From assembly GCA_963712465.1 (NCBI GenBank), contig CAVQHY010000005.1, positions 372,001 through 436,000 of the forward strand: 64,000 nt of DNA, read 5' to 3'. Source of the stretch: CAVQHY01 sp963712465 (lineage in GTDB: Bacteria > Actinomycetota > Thermoleophilia > Gaiellales > Gaiellaceae). Numbering within the stretch: the stretch's first letter is position 1; every line of letters begins with the position of its first letter. A program made the translations under genes and the position numbers. The notes below the pieces were generated by a model. It saw only the letters and a list, made by a program, of their open reading frames with translations, made no database searches and had not been told where the DNA came from. Below are positions 53,183-62,668 of this stretch, in pieces.

Positions 53183-54128
53183 CCGGATCGAGGCGCGGCT
53201 CGTTCCGGAGGCGGGGTACGAGCTCGACACGTTCCACGTGTCGGGCCTTCCGCGCACGCCGGGGGTCGAGCTGCTGCGCTCCCTCGCGCGCGACGTACGC
53301 GCTCCCGCCGCCTGCATGGCGATCCTCCGCAGGCGCCGGCCGGACGTCGTCCTCGGCGGCGGCGGCTACGTCGCCGGGCCGATGGTGCTGGCCGCGCGCA
53401 CGCTCGGGATCCCTGCGGTGCTGACCGAGGCCGACGCCCATCTCGGCCTCGCCAATCGCCTCGCCGCTCCGCTCGCCGACAGGGTCATGCTCGCGTTCCC
53501 GATCGACGGACGAACCGGCCCGAGGTACCGGGTGGTCGGCCGCCCGATCCCGGCGCGCTCACGTCTGGTCGGACCGGACGACGCCCGAGAGCGGTTCGAG
53601 CTCCCGGCCGACGGCCCCGTCGTGGTCGTCTTTGGCGGAAGCCAGGGCGCCCGCCGGTTGAACGAGGCCGCTCTCGAGGCCTTCGGCCGGGACGGGCCGG
53701 CGATCCTCCACCTCTCGGGCGAGCGCGATTATCCGGCTCTCGCGCCGCGGATCACACGCCCGGGCTACAGGCTCGTCGCGTTCACGAAGGACTTCGGGGC
53801 CGCGCTCGCCGCCGCCGACCTGGTCGTCTCGCGAGCGGGTGGATCCGTCTGGGAGATCGCGGCCGCCGGGAAGGCGGCGATCCTCGTGCCGTACCCCCAC
53901 GCCACGGCCGATCACCAGACGACGAACGCGCGCTGGTTCGAGCGCGGCGGCGGCGCCGTCGTCGTCCCGGAGGCCGAGCTCGACCTCCGTCCGCTCGTCC
54001 AGGAGCTGCTCGGCGATCCGGCGCGCCTCACAAGAATGGGGACCGCGATGCTCGCTCTCGCCTGTCCCGACGCAGCCGACGCCGTTGCCGACGAGGTGGT
54101 CGCCCTTGCAGCCGCTCGCCGGCCGTAG
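53049..54128 (+). CDS. murG: UDP-GlcNAc:lipid I transferase MurG
   Basis: A 359-residue GT-B glycosyltransferase making lipid II at the membrane. It has CLIAAGGTAGHVLPALAVAE, RRRRPDVVLGGGGYVAGPMV, VVVVFGGSQGARRLNEAALE and AADLVVSRAGGSVWEIAAAG followed by KAAILVPYPHATADHQTTNA. GTG 53049 lies 134 bp inside ftsW. No later start would keep the essential glycine loop near residue 15. Confidence 0.96.
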   Translation: MHPRSRQRKCLIAAGGTAGHVLPALAVAEALTARGVAVTFAGSPDRIEARLVPEAGYELDTFHVSGLPRTPGVELLRSLARDVRAPAACMAILRRRRPDVVLGGGGYVAGPMVLAARTLGIPAVLTEADAHLGLANRLAAPLADRVMLAFPIDGRTGPRYRVVGRPIPARSRLVGPDDARERFELPADGPVVVVFGGSQGARRLNEAALEAFGRDGPAILHLSGERDYPALAPRITRPGYRLVAFTKDFGAALAAADLVVSRAGGSVWEIAAAGKAAILVPYPHATADHQTTNARWFERGGGAVVVPEAELDLRPLVQELLGDPARLTRMGTAMLALACPDAADAVADEVVALAAARRP

Positions 54129-55344
54129 GCTCTGGTTCGTCGGCATCGGCGGCGCGGGCATGAGCGCGCTCGCCGTCGTCGCGAGGGCGTGGGGCGCCGA
54201 GGTGGCGGGCTCCGATCGAGCGCGCTCCGCCTACGTCGAGCTGCTGGAGCGCGAGGGCGTACGGGTCGTCATCGGTCATGACGCCGGCAGCGTCCCGGAC
54301 GGATGGGAGGTGATCGCGTCCACGGCGATCGGCGCAGACAACCCGGAGGTCGCGCTGGGAGCGCGACCGCGCGGCGAGCTGCTGGCCGAGCTCGTCGCGC
54401 TGCGACCGTCGATCGTCGTCGCGGGCGCGCACGGCAAGACGACGACGACGGCGATGATCGCCTTCGTCCTCGACCGGCTCGGGCTCGATCCCGCCTACCT
54501 GATCGGCGGGGTCGTGCCGCAGCTTCGCGGCAACGCCAGGGGTGGTTCGGGCTGGCTCGTCGCCGAGGGAGACGAGAGCGACCGGTCGCTGGCGCTGCTT
54601 CGTCCCCGGATCGCGGTCGTGACCAACGTCGAGCTCGATCACCACACGACCTTCGCGTCGCTCGCCGAGGTCGAGAGCTTCTACGCACGGTGGCTCGGCG
54701 CGCTGTCCACCGACGTGATCGTGGTTCGCGGGAAGAGCCTCGAGCCCCTGGAGGGAGTCGACCTGGCCGTGCCGGGGGAGCACAACCGGCTCAACGCCGC
54801 CTGCGCGGTGGCCGCGCTCGAGGCGGCAGGGATGGAACGCGACGAAGCCGTGGCCGCGCTGGCCGAGTTTCGCGGCGTCGGTCGACGGTTCGAGCGGCGA
54901 GGCGCCGAGGGGGGCACGGTCGTCGTCGACGACTACGGGCACCACCCGAGCGAGCTCGCCGCGACGCTCGCGGCCGCACGCGCCGAGGCGGGCGGGGGCA
55001 GGGTGCTCGTGGTGTTCCAGCCGCATCTCTACTCGCGCACCCGCCACCTCGCACACGAGTTCGGCGAGGCGCTCACGGCGGCGGACGCCGTCTGCGTCAC
55101 CGCCGTCTACGCGGCCCGGGAGGAGCCGGTCGCCGGGGTGACGGGGAAGCTCGTCGTGGACGCGCTCGCCGAGGCTCGCCCCGGGATGCCTCTGGGCTGG
55201 GCGCCGGCGCTCGAGGACGCGGCGGCGATTGTGGCCGGATGGGCTCGCCCCGGCGACCTCGTTCTCACCGTGGGGGCCGGCGACGTCGACCGCACGGGCC
55301 CGCTGATCCTCGCCGCGCTGGCGGGCGGAGGCGTGCGCCGTTGA
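54106..55344 (+). CDS. murC: UDP-MurNAc--L-alanine ligase MurC
   Basis: A 412-residue Mur ligase that adds the first stem residue. It has RLWFVGIGGAGMSALAVVAR at the start, VAGAHGKTTTTAMIAFVLDR near residue 105, the YLIGGVVPQL loop, VAEGDESDRSLALLRPRIAV and DDYGHHPSELAATLAAARAE. TTG 54106 is the only start that keeps the first glycine loop; it overlaps murG by 23 bp. Confidence 0.95.
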   Translation: MQPLAGRRLWFVGIGGAGMSALAVVARAWGAEVAGSDRARSAYVELLEREGVRVVIGHDAGSVPDGWEVIASTAIGADNPEVALGARPRGELLAELVALRPSIVVAGAHGKTTTTAMIAFVLDRLGLDPAYLIGGVVPQLRGNARGGSGWLVAEGDESDRSLALLRPRIAVVTNVELDHHTTFASLAEVESFYARWLGALSTDVIVVRGKSLEPLEGVDLAVPGEHNRLNAACAVAALEAAGMERDEAVAALAEFRGVGRRFERRGAEGGTVVVDDYGHHPSELAATLAAARAEAGGGRVLVVFQPHLYSRTRHLAHEFGEALTAADAVCVTAVYAAREEPVAGVTGKLVVDALAEARPGMPLGWAPALEDAAAIVAGWARPGDLVLTVGAGDVDRTGPLILAALAGGGVRR

Positions 55345-56231
55345 CGCCTCGTGGGCACGTCGCGCTCTCGCGGTTCACGACGCTCGGGACCGGAGGGCCC
55401 GCCCGCTGGCTCGCCGAGCCGGAGTCGGTGGACGAGCTCGCGGAGCTCCTGTCTTGGGCCGGCGAGCGCGATCTCCTCGTGGCAGCGATCGGACTCGGCT
55501 CGAACCTGCTCGCGGCCGACGCGGGCTTTCCCGGGCTCGTTCTCCGGCTGCGCGGAGAGCTTGCCGCTGCCGCGGCCTCCGGAGGCCTGGTTCGCGCGGG
55601 CGGAGGCGCGCCGCTTGCCGTATGCCTTCACCGGGCGCGGGCCGCCGGGCTCGGCGGCCTCGAGTTCACGTGCGCGATCCCCGGGACGGTCGGCGGCGCC
55701 GTCTGGATGAACGCCGGCGCGCACGGCGGAGACGTCGCTGCGGTGCTCGAGCGCGCGCTCGTCGTCGAGGCAGACGGCGGCACGTGGCGAACCCCGGACG
55801 AGCTCGGCCTTCGGTACCGCCGCTCCGATCTTCGCCACGGTCAGGTCGTCGCCACGGCGGAGTTCCGGCTCGAGGCGCGGGACCCCGACGAGATCCGTCG
55901 CCGGATCGGGGAGATGCAGGCGTGGCGCAAGGCAACGCAGCCGACCGACAGGCGCACCTTCGGCAGCGTGTTCAAGAATCCGTCGCACGAGCTGACCGCG
56001 GGCCGCATGCTCGAGGCCTGCGGGCTGAAGGGATTCGCCGCCGGCGGTGCGCGGATCTCGCCGAAGCACGCCAACTTCATCGAGAACACGGGCGGCGCGC
56101 GCACCGAGGACGCTCTCGCTCTCATCGAGGAGGCCCGGCGCCGCGCGCGAGAGCACTACGGCGTGACTCTCGAGACCGAGGTCGTTCTCCTCGGCGATAT
56201 CTCCGTCCCCCCGCTCGCCGGCGGTCGGTAG
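55341..56231 (+). CDS. murB: UDP-N-acetylenolpyruvoylglucosamine reductase MurB
   Basis: A 296-residue FAD enzyme of UDP-MurNAc synthesis. It has RFTTLGTGGPARWLAEPESV, GLGSNLLAADAGFPGLVLRL, CAIPGTVGGAVWMNAGAHGG and RRTFGSVFKNPSHELTAGRM with the catalytic Ser. The TTG 55341 start overlaps the murC stop (TTGA). Placement of murB between murC and ftsQ resembles Firmicutes and some deep Actinobacteria. Confidence 0.95.
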   Translation: MTPRGHVALSRFTTLGTGGPARWLAEPESVDELAELLSWAGERDLLVAAIGLGSNLLAADAGFPGLVLRLRGELAAAAASGGLVRAGGGAPLAVCLHRARAAGLGGLEFTCAIPGTVGGAVWMNAGAHGGDVAAVLERALVVEADGGTWRTPDELGLRYRRSDLRHGQVVATAEFRLEARDPDEIRRRIGEMQAWRKATQPTDRRTFGSVFKNPSHELTAGRMLEACGLKGFAAGGARISPKHANFIENTGGARTEDALALIEEARRRAREHYGVTLETEVVLLGDISVPPLAGGR

Positions 56232-56262
56232 GACCCGCCGGGCCCGCGGCGAAGAGTTCGGT

Positions 56263-57051
56263 ATGGCCACCAGGCCCGCACTGGCTCTTGCCGCGCCGCG
56301 GTCGCTCGTCCCGGGCGGTCCCCGGATCCGGCGAGGCGCGGTCGTCGCCGCCGTCGTCGTGGCGGCCGTCCTCGTCGGAGCGTACGCGACCGCGCGCTGG
56401 ACGGGCGCGTTTGCGGTGCAGTCGATCGACGTCGAGGGCGCGCCGCCCCAGGTGACGGCGGCCGTCGAGCAAGCTGCTCGTGAGGCTCGAGGTCAGAGCC
56501 TGGTCACGCTCGACCAGGACGCGCTCGAGCGTGAGCTGGTGGGACTCCCCTGGGTCGTGTCCGCGCAGGTCGACCGGGCGTTTCCGGACACCCTTCGTAT
56601 CCGCGTCCAGGCAGAGCGGCCGGCGGCGGTCATGCGCTCCGGAGCGAACGCATGGCTGGTGTCCGAGCGAGGTCGCGTCGTCGGTCGCGCCGATCCCCGA
56701 CGCCACGCGAAGCTTCCTCGGATCTGGCTGCCGAGCGCGACGCCCATCGCTCCCGGCACGACCCTCGACGCCGATCATCAGGGCGCCGCCGTCCGGGCGC
56801 TGGCGCTCCTCCCGCGGAGCTTCCCGCTACGAGTCGATACCGCTCGCTCCGAGGAGGACGGGATCACGCTCGTGCTGGGTAATCGAAGCGAGCTACGGCT
56901 CGGCCTGCCCGATGACCTCGAGCTCAAGATGGCCGCCGCGGCGCGGACGCTGCGGGAGCTGGGTGCGCCCGGCCGGGCCGCGCTCAGCTATGTGGATGTG
57001 AGCGTTCCCGAACGCGTTGTAGTGGCCGAGAACTCTCAAGTCGAAGGTTGA
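56263..57051 (+). CDS. ftsQ: Cell division protein FtsQ/DivIB
   Basis: A 262-residue bitopic division protein. A short cytoplasmic part, one helix (GAVVAAVVVAAVLVGAYATA, about residues 25-46), then a POTRA domain (FAVQSIDVEGAPPQVTAAVE) with LVGLPWVVSAQVDRAFPDTL, and the FtsQ domain ending VDVSVPERVVVA. The membrane helix and POTRA order are standard. It is followed by ftsZ with its own promoter; ftsA is absent, as in other Actinobacteria. Confidence 0.9.
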   Translation: MATRPALALAAPRSLVPGGPRIRRGAVVAAVVVAAVLVGAYATARWTGAFAVQSIDVEGAPPQVTAAVEQAAREARGQSLVTLDQDALERELVGLPWVVSAQVDRAFPDTLRIRVQAERPAAVMRSGANAWLVSERGRVVGRADPRRHAKLPRIWLPSATPIAPGTTLDADHQGAAVRALALLPRSFPLRVDTARSEEDGITLVLGNRSELRLGLPDDLELKMAAAARTLRELGAPGRAALSYVDVSVPERVVVAENSQVEG

Positions 57052-57090
57052 GATTGAGAGTTGGCTGAGGAAATGCCTGCAAATGGGCGT

Positions 57091-57119
57091 TTGACAGTCC
57101 GCGACGATGGGCGTACTCT
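57091..57119 (+). promoter_or_regulatory. ftsZ promoter TTGACA-17 bp-TACTCT
   Basis: A perfect -35 TTGACA (57091-57096) lies 17 bp before TACTCT (57114-57119) in the 128-bp gap before ftsZ. It is the best consensus promoter I saw in the window. The expected transcript leader is about 55 nt, unlike the leaderless genes. Confidence 0.85.
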
Positions 57120-57179
57120 CGTTCCAAACCTCAAGTCGAGCTTCAGGAGTTTCCCGTTCCCGCCGAAGAGAAGGTCATC

Positions 57180-58247
57180 GTGAGAGAACAGGCAGGCAGC
57201 TACCTCGCAGTCATCAAGGTCGTGGGTATCGGCGGCGGCGGCACCAACGCCGTGAGCCGGATGGTCGACGCGGGCCTGAGGGGCGTCGAGTTCGTCGCAG
57301 TGAACACGGACGCACAGGCGCTGCAGATGGTCGACGCCGACGTGAAGCTCCACGTGGGGGCGAAGGCGACGCGTGGACTCGGCGCAGGCGCGAATCCGGA
57401 GGTCGGGCACGAGGCGGCGATGGAGAGTCGCGACGAGCTCAAGGAGACGCTCAAGGGCGCGGACATGGTGTTCGTCACCGCCGGCGAGGGTGGCGGCACG
57501 GGCACCGGCGGCGCGCCGGTGATCGCCGAGCTCACCCGCGAGCTGGGGGCGCTGACCGTCGGGGTGGTGACGCGGCCGTTCAACTTCGAGGGTCGCAAGC
57601 GGGCCGAGCAGGCGCAGCGCGGCATCAGCGAGCTGCGCGACAAGGTCGACACGCTGATCGTGATCCCGAATGACCGCCTGCTCCAGGTGGTCGAGAAGCA
57701 GACGTCGGTGATGGACGCGTTTCGCATGGCCGACGACATCCTGCGCCAGGGCGTGCAGGGGATCACCGACCTGATTACGGTGCCGGGTCTCGTCAATCTC
57801 GACTTCGCCGACGTGCGCACGATCATGCGCGACGCCGGCTCGGCGCTCATGGGCATCGGCGAGGCCGAGGGTGAGAACCGGGCTGCGGAGGCGGCACGCG
57901 CGGCCGTCTCGTCGCCGCTGCTCGAGGCGTCGGTGGAGGGGGCGACCGGGATCCTGCTCAACATCACGGGCGGCTCGAACCTGGGTCTCTTCGAGGTGAA
58001 CGAGGCCGCGGAGGTCGTCACGGGCGCGGCCGATCAGAACGCCAACGTCATCTTCGGCGCCGTGATCGACGACGCCATGGACGCGAGCGTGCGGGTGACC
58101 GTGATCGCGACCGGGTTCGACGGGAAGCTGCGGCCACAGCGCAAGGAGCTCGGCGAGGGCGAGCAGACGCAGCTCTCCGAGAGCCGCGAGGGCTTCGACG
58201 TCCCGGCGGACGTCCTCGAGGTTCCCTCCTTCCTGCGCGACTCCTAG
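57180..58247 (+). CDS. ftsZ: Cell division GTPase FtsZ
   Basis: A 355-residue tubulin homologue forming the division ring. GTP-binding loops are VVGIGGGGTNAVSRMVDAGL near residue 14, TAGEGGGTGTGGAPVIAELT near 99 and ITGGSNLGLFEVNEAAEVV. The T7 loop reads NLDFADVRTIMRDAGSALMG. A short linker ends in the conserved C-terminal peptide DVPADVLEVPSFLRDS, the docking site for SepF and other partners. GTG 57180 start. Confidence 0.98.
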   Translation: MREQAGSYLAVIKVVGIGGGGTNAVSRMVDAGLRGVEFVAVNTDAQALQMVDADVKLHVGAKATRGLGAGANPEVGHEAAMESRDELKETLKGADMVFVTAGEGGGTGTGGAPVIAELTRELGALTVGVVTRPFNFEGRKRAEQAQRGISELRDKVDTLIVIPNDRLLQVVEKQTSVMDAFRMADDILRQGVQGITDLITVPGLVNLDFADVRTIMRDAGSALMGIGEAEGENRAAEAARAAVSSPLLEASVEGATGILLNITGGSNLGLFEVNEAAEVVTGAADQNANVIFGAVIDDAMDASVRVTVIATGFDGKLRPQRKELGEGEQTQLSESREGFDVPADVLEVPSFLRDS

Positions 58248-58257
58248 CACCGCGTCT

Positions 58258-58282
58258 CGAGCCAGGTTCCGCGCGTGGCTCG
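58258..58282 (+). terminator. Possible hairpin after ftsZ
   Basis: CGAGCCA (58258-58264) pairs with TGGCTCG (58276-58282) around an 11-nt loop, 11 bp after the ftsZ stop. No U-run follows. Confidence 0.4.
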
Positions 58283-58325
58283 GCTCAGTCTGGGGTTCCC
58301 GGGCGGTGGCGCCTGCGCCGGGCGG

Positions 58326-58331
58326 TAGAGT
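58326..58331 (+). promoter_or_regulatory. -10 box TAGAGT, leaderless start of gcvT
   Basis: TAGAGT ends 9 nt before GTG 58341. The 93-bp gap has no room for a glycine riboswitch. Confidence 0.55.
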
Positions 58332-58340
58332 TCGCGCCCG

Positions 58341-59366
58341 GTGCAGACGCTCCGGCGCACGCCTCTGTTCGAGCGCCACGCCGCTCTCGGCGCGCGACTC
58401 GTCCCCTTCGCCGGCTGGGAGATGCCCGTCCAGTACACGTCGATTGCGGACGAGCATCGCGCCGTCCGGACGGGGGCGGGAGTGTTCGACGTCTCGCACA
58501 TGGGTCAGCTCGAGATCGCGGGGGACGGTGCCCACGCATATCTCCAGGGGCGCCTCTCGAACGACCTCGACCGGATCGACCCGGGCCGCGCGCAGTACAC
58601 GCTGCTCACGAACGATCGCGGGGGCATCGACGACGATCTGATCGCGTACCGGCGGGAGCCGGAGAGCTACCTCCTGGTGGTCAACGCAGCCAACACAGAT
58701 GCAGACGCGCGAGCGCTCTGCGAGGCGATCGACGTGTCGGACGCTTGGGCCCTGCTCGCCGTTCAGGGCCCGGAAGCGCTGTCGCGGCTCGGCATCGACG
58801 TGCCGCCGTTCACCTTCCGTGACGAGGCGGTGCTCGGCGTGCCGTGCCTCGTCGCGGGCACGGGCTACACGGGGGAGCGAGGCTGCGAGCTCGCCTGCGC
58901 TCCCGAGCACGCCTCCCGTCTGTGGGACGCGATCCTCGCGCGGGGCATCGTGCCGTGCGGCCTCGGAGCGCGGGACACGCTGCGCCTGGAGGCGTGCTAC
59001 CCGCTGCACGGAAACGACATCTCTCCCGAGCGGACGCCGATCGAGGCGGGCCTCGGCTGGGCCTGCGCGCTCGAGAAGAACTTCACCGGCGTCGAGGTCA
59101 TCCGCCGGGCGCACCGCGACGGAACGACCGAGCGTTTGGTCGCGTTCGTGATGGATGCCGACGGGATTCCGCGGCAGGGCATGACCATCGTCGAGGGAGG
59201 CGAGGTCACGTCGGGGACGCACTCCCCGATGCTCGAGCGCGGGATCGGGCTCGGCTACGTGCCGAGCCGCCTGGCCGAGCCGGGTACAACCGTCACGATC
59301 GACGTGCGCGGCCGCCTGCGCGCGGCGCGTATCGTCAGCAAGCCGATCTACCACCGGGAGGTATAG
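58341..59366 (+). CDS. gcvT: Glycine cleavage system aminomethyltransferase (T protein)
   Basis: A 341-residue T protein that passes the methylene group from the lipoyl arm to tetrahydrofolate. It has FAGWEMPVQYTSIADEHRAV, GVFDVSHMGQLEI, GTGYTGERGCELACAPEHAS and CGLGARDTLRLEACYPLHGN near residue 212. First of four genes of a complete glycine cleavage set apart from the shared L protein, so it feeds one-carbon metabolism. Confidence 0.96.
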   Translation: MQTLRRTPLFERHAALGARLVPFAGWEMPVQYTSIADEHRAVRTGAGVFDVSHMGQLEIAGDGAHAYLQGRLSNDLDRIDPGRAQYTLLTNDRGGIDDDLIAYRREPESYLLVVNAANTDADARALCEAIDVSDAWALLAVQGPEALSRLGIDVPPFTFRDEAVLGVPCLVAGTGYTGERGCELACAPEHASRLWDAILARGIVPCGLGARDTLRLEACYPLHGNDISPERTPIEAGLGWACALEKNFTGVEVIRRAHRDGTTERLVAFVMDADGIPRQGMTIVEGGEVTSGTHSPMLERGIGLGYVPSRLAEPGTTVTIDVRGRLRAARIVSKPIYHREV

Positions 59367-59371
59367 CGTCG

Positions 59372-59767
59372 ATGGCAGCCGAGGAGACGTACCCCGACGA
59401 TCTCCGGTATCACCCTGAGCACGACTGGGCCCGCGTCGACGGCGACGAGGCGACGCTCGGGGTCACCTGGTACGCACAGGACTCGCTCGGCGAGCTCGTC
59501 CACTACGAGCCGCCCGGCGTCGGGAGCCCGGTCGCGCCGGGCGAGAGCTACGGCGAGGTCGAGTCGGTGAAGGCGGTGTCGGACCTGATCTCGCCGCTCT
59601 CGGGCGAGGTGGTCGAGGTGAACCAGGCCGTCGTCGACGCGCCGGAGGTCGTCAACGACGACCCGTACGGAGCGGGCTGGCTCGTGCGCATCCGGCTCGC
59701 CGATCCGTCAGAGCTGGAGACGCTGCTCGACGCGGGCGCGTACCGCAGCCTTCTCGAGACGCTGTGA
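59372..59767 (+). CDS. gcvH: Glycine cleavage system H protein
   Basis: A 131-residue lipoyl carrier. The lipoylated Lys sits in GEVESVKAVSDLISPLSGEV near residue 65. The flanking YHPEHDWARVDGDEATLGVT and NDDPYGAGWLVRIRLADPSE are typical. It starts 5 bp after gcvT. Length is normal. Confidence 0.97.
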   Translation: MAAEETYPDDLRYHPEHDWARVDGDEATLGVTWYAQDSLGELVHYEPPGVGSPVAPGESYGEVESVKAVSDLISPLSGEVVEVNQAVVDAPEVVNDDPYGAGWLVRIRLADPSELETLLDAGAYRSLLETL

Positions 59768-59831
59768 GCGCTCGGGGCCGAGCGGTCGCCGGGGCGGTAC
59801 GCGTACACACGGGCCCGGAGGCCTGTTCTTG

Positions 59832-61163
59832 ATGACCTACCTCGCCCTCACCGAGGCCGATCGGGAGGAGATGCTGCGCACGATCGGTGTCGCCTCGGTG
59901 GAGGAGCTCTTCCGCGACGTGCCCGAGGCCGTCCGCTTCCGCGGCGAGCTCGCGCTCGAGCGTGCCCTCTCCGAACAGGAGCTCGTCGCGCACCTCGGCG
60001 AGCTCGCCGCCCGGAACGTGGACACCGGTCGCGAGCTGTCATTCCTCGGCGCCGGAATCTACGATCACTACGTCCCGGCGATCGTCGACGCGATGCTCCA
60101 GCGCGGCGAGCTCCTCACCGCCTACACGCCGTACCAGCCGGAGCTGAGCCAGGGCGTTCTGCAGGCGATCTTCGAGTACCAGACCGCGATCTGCGAGCTG
60201 ACAGGCATGGACGTCTCGAACGCCTCTGGCTACGACGGCGCCACCGTCGCGGCCGACGCGTGCTACGTGGCGGCGCACGCCACCCAGCGGGCCCGCGTCG
60301 TGGTCGCCGAGTCGCTGAACCCGCAGGTCCGCCAGGTCGTGAAGACCTACGCGCCGGGATTCGGCCTCGAGGTGGTCGAGGTGCCGCACCGCGAGGGCGT
60401 TACCGATCCCGACGAGCTCGGCGCGGCCGCGCGCGACGCCGCCTGCGTGATCTTCCAGCAGCCGAACTTCCTCGGCTGCCTGGAGCCCGCCCCCGACCTC
60501 GCCGCCGCCGCCCGCGAGGCGGGCGCTCTGGCGGTCGCGCACGTCGATCCGATGTCGCTGGGTGTCCTCGAGGCCCCGGGGGCATACGGCTGCGACATGG
60601 CGATTGGCGAGGGCCAGGGCGCAGGCTGCTACCAGGCCTTCGGCGGCCCGCATTTCGGCTTCCTCGCGGCCCGCTCCGCGCTGATCAGGCGCATGCCCGG
60701 ACGAATCGTGGGCGAGACGACCGACGCCGCCGGCGAGCGCGGGTATGTCCTGACCCTGCAGACGCGCGAGCAGCACATCCGGCGGGAGAAGGCGACCTCG
60801 AACATGACGACCAACCAGACGCTCCTCGCCCTAGCCGGGCTGATCACGCTGTCGTGGCTCGGTCCGCAGGGGTTGCTCGAGGTGGGGGAGACCTGCATGG
60901 GCCTCGCCGCGCTCGCGAAGGAGCGCCTCGGCCTCGAGCTCGTGTTTTCGGAACGGTCAACGTTCAAGGAGTTTGCCGTGCGCGTCGGACGACCGGCGAC
61001 CGAGGTCGTGGCCGCCGCGCGCGAGCGCGGCGTGCACCCCGGTTATCCGCTCGGACGGGAGTACGCGGGGCTCGACGACGCCCTCCTCGTCTGCGTGACC
61101 GAGAAGCGGACGCCCGCGGACGTCGACCGGCTGGCAGAGGTGCTCTCAGAGGTGGCCGCTTGA
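59832..61163 (+). CDS. gcvPA: Glycine dehydrogenase subunit 1 (P protein, alpha)
   Basis: A 443-residue N-terminal half of the split glycine decarboxylase. It has FLGAGIYDHYVPAIVDAMLQ, FTAYTPYQPE-like and SQGVLQAIFEYQTAICELTG, and GEGQGAGCYQAFGGPHFGFL. This half carries no PLP lysine but forms part of the active site. ATG 59832 or the TTG just before it (59829) may start translation. It overlaps gcvPB by 4 bp, in keeping with equimolar subunits. Confidence 0.95.
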   Translation: MTYLALTEADREEMLRTIGVASVEELFRDVPEAVRFRGELALERALSEQELVAHLGELAARNVDTGRELSFLGAGIYDHYVPAIVDAMLQRGELLTAYTPYQPELSQGVLQAIFEYQTAICELTGMDVSNASGYDGATVAADACYVAAHATQRARVVVAESLNPQVRQVVKTYAPGFGLEVVEVPHREGVTDPDELGAAARDAACVIFQQPNFLGCLEPAPDLAAAAREAGALAVAHVDPMSLGVLEAPGAYGCDMAIGEGQGAGCYQAFGGPHFGFLAARSALIRRMPGRIVGETTDAAGERGYVLTLQTREQHIRREKATSNMTTNQTLLALAGLITLSWLGPQGLLEVGETCMGLAALAKERLGLELVFSERSTFKEFAVRVGRPATEVVAAARERGVHPGYPLGREYAGLDDALLVCVTEKRTPADVDRLAEVLSEVAA

Positions 61164-62659
61164 AGCTGATCTACGAGAAGTCCCAGCCCGGCCGGCGCGC
61201 CGGGACGCTTCCGCGTCAGGAACTCCCCAAGGCGTCGGTGCCCGAGGAGCTCCGTCGCGCCCGGCCGCCACGGCTCCCCGAGCTCGCCGAGCCGGACGTC
61301 GTTAGGCACTTCACGAAGCTCTCGACCCGCACGTTCGGGATCGACACGGGCTTCTATCCGCTCGGCAGCTGCACGATGAAGCACAACCCGCGTGTGAACG
61401 AGCGCGTCGTCGCGCTTCCGGGGTTCAGGGATCTGCACCCGCTCCAGGAGGAGGACGGGATCCAGGGCGCACTCGAGCTGATGTGGCGGCTCGAGCGGAT
61501 CCTCGAAGAGGTGTGCGGCCTCGACGCCGTCTCGCTCCAGCCGGCCGCCGGCGCGCAGGGCGAGCTGACCGGGCTGATGCTCGTCCGCGCCTACCTCGCC
61601 GATCGCGGCGAGGACGGCCGTGTCGAGGTGATCGTCCCGGACACGGCACACGGAACGAACCCCGCGAGCGTCGCCATGGCCGGGTTCACTCTCGTCGGCG
61701 TGCAGACGGACGCGCGCGGGAACATCGACCTGGAGGATCTCCGGACGAAGGCGGGCCCGCGGACGGCCGGGCTGATGCTGACCAATCCCTCGACGCTCGG
61801 GCTCTTCGACGAGGGCATCCAGGAGGTGACCCGGACGATCCACGACGCGGGTGGCCTCTGCTACTACGACGGCGCGAACCTGAACGCCGTCTGCGGGATC
61901 TCGCGACCGGGCGACATGGGGTTCGACCTCGTGCACATCAACCTGCACAAGACGTTCTCACAGCCGCACGGAGGCGGTGGCCCGGGTGGGGGGCCGGTCG
62001 TCGTGCGCGGCATGCTCGAGCCCTTCCTGCCCACCCCCACGATCGCGCGCGACGGGGAGCGGTTCCGGCTCGACCACGACCGGCCCCGGTCGATCGGCAA
62101 GGTGCGCGGCTTCACCGGCCCGTTCGGCGTGTTCGTGCGCGCGTACGCGTTCATCCGCGCGTACGGCCCGGCGCTCCGGGAGATGTCGGAGACGGCCGTG
62201 CTGAACGCCAACTACCTGCTCGCACGGTTGAGCGACGCCTACGAGCTCCCCTTCGATCGGCTCTGCATGCACGAGTTCGTCCTCTCGGCCCGCGAACTCA
62301 AACGCGAGCACGGCGTCACCGCGCTCGACGTCGCGAAGCGGCTGATGGACTACGATTACCATCCGCCGACGATCTACTTCCCCCTGATCGTCCCGGAGGC
62401 GCTGATGATCGAGCCGACGGAGACCGAGGCGAAGGAGACCCTCGACGCGTTCGCCGAGGCGATGCTGGCGATCGCGCGCGAGGCCGCGGCCGAGCCGCGG
62501 CTGCTCAAGGAGGCGCCGCACTCGCGGCCGGTCAAGCGGCTCGACGAGGTCAAGGCGGCGAAGCGAGCGGTCGTCCGCTACGGATTCGAGGAGCATCCGG
62601 ATCTCGGCGGTTCCCCGGTGGGCGAGACAACGCCGTCGCAGGCGGCGACGGCCTCGTAG
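61160..62659 (+). CDS. gcvPB: Glycine dehydrogenase subunit 2 (P protein, beta)
   Basis: A 499-residue PLP-binding half of glycine decarboxylase. It has FGIDTGFYPLGSCTMKHNPR, DTAHGTNPASVAMAGF and the PLP lysine in HINLHKTFSQPHGGGGPGGG near residue 267, then DYDYHPPTIYFPLIVPEALM. TTG 61160 overlaps the gcvPA stop (TTGA). Its end is 9 bp from the convergent rlmN. Confidence 0.96.
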   Translation: MKLIYEKSQPGRRAGTLPRQELPKASVPEELRRARPPRLPELAEPDVVRHFTKLSTRTFGIDTGFYPLGSCTMKHNPRVNERVVALPGFRDLHPLQEEDGIQGALELMWRLERILEEVCGLDAVSLQPAAGAQGELTGLMLVRAYLADRGEDGRVEVIVPDTAHGTNPASVAMAGFTLVGVQTDARGNIDLEDLRTKAGPRTAGLMLTNPSTLGLFDEGIQEVTRTIHDAGGLCYYDGANLNAVCGISRPGDMGFDLVHINLHKTFSQPHGGGGPGGGPVVVRGMLEPFLPTPTIARDGERFRLDHDRPRSIGKVRGFTGPFGVFVRAYAFIRAYGPALREMSETAVLNANYLLARLSDAYELPFDRLCMHEFVLSARELKREHGVTALDVAKRLMDYDYHPPTIYFPLIVPEALMIEPTETEAKETLDAFAEAMLAIAREAAAEPRLLKEAPHSRPVKRLDEVKAAKRAVVRYGFEEHPDLGGSPVGETTPSQAATAS

Positions 62660-62668
62660 TCTCGCGGC

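Noticed and set aside
58248..58340. Glycine riboswitch before gcvT
   Set aside because: The gap is only 93 bp and shows a simple hairpin and a -10 box; no aptamer-like paired helices.
58285..58539. Small minus-strand open frames over the gcvT start
   Set aside because: They lack a ribosome binding site and family resemblance and lie opposite well-supported gcvT coding sequence.
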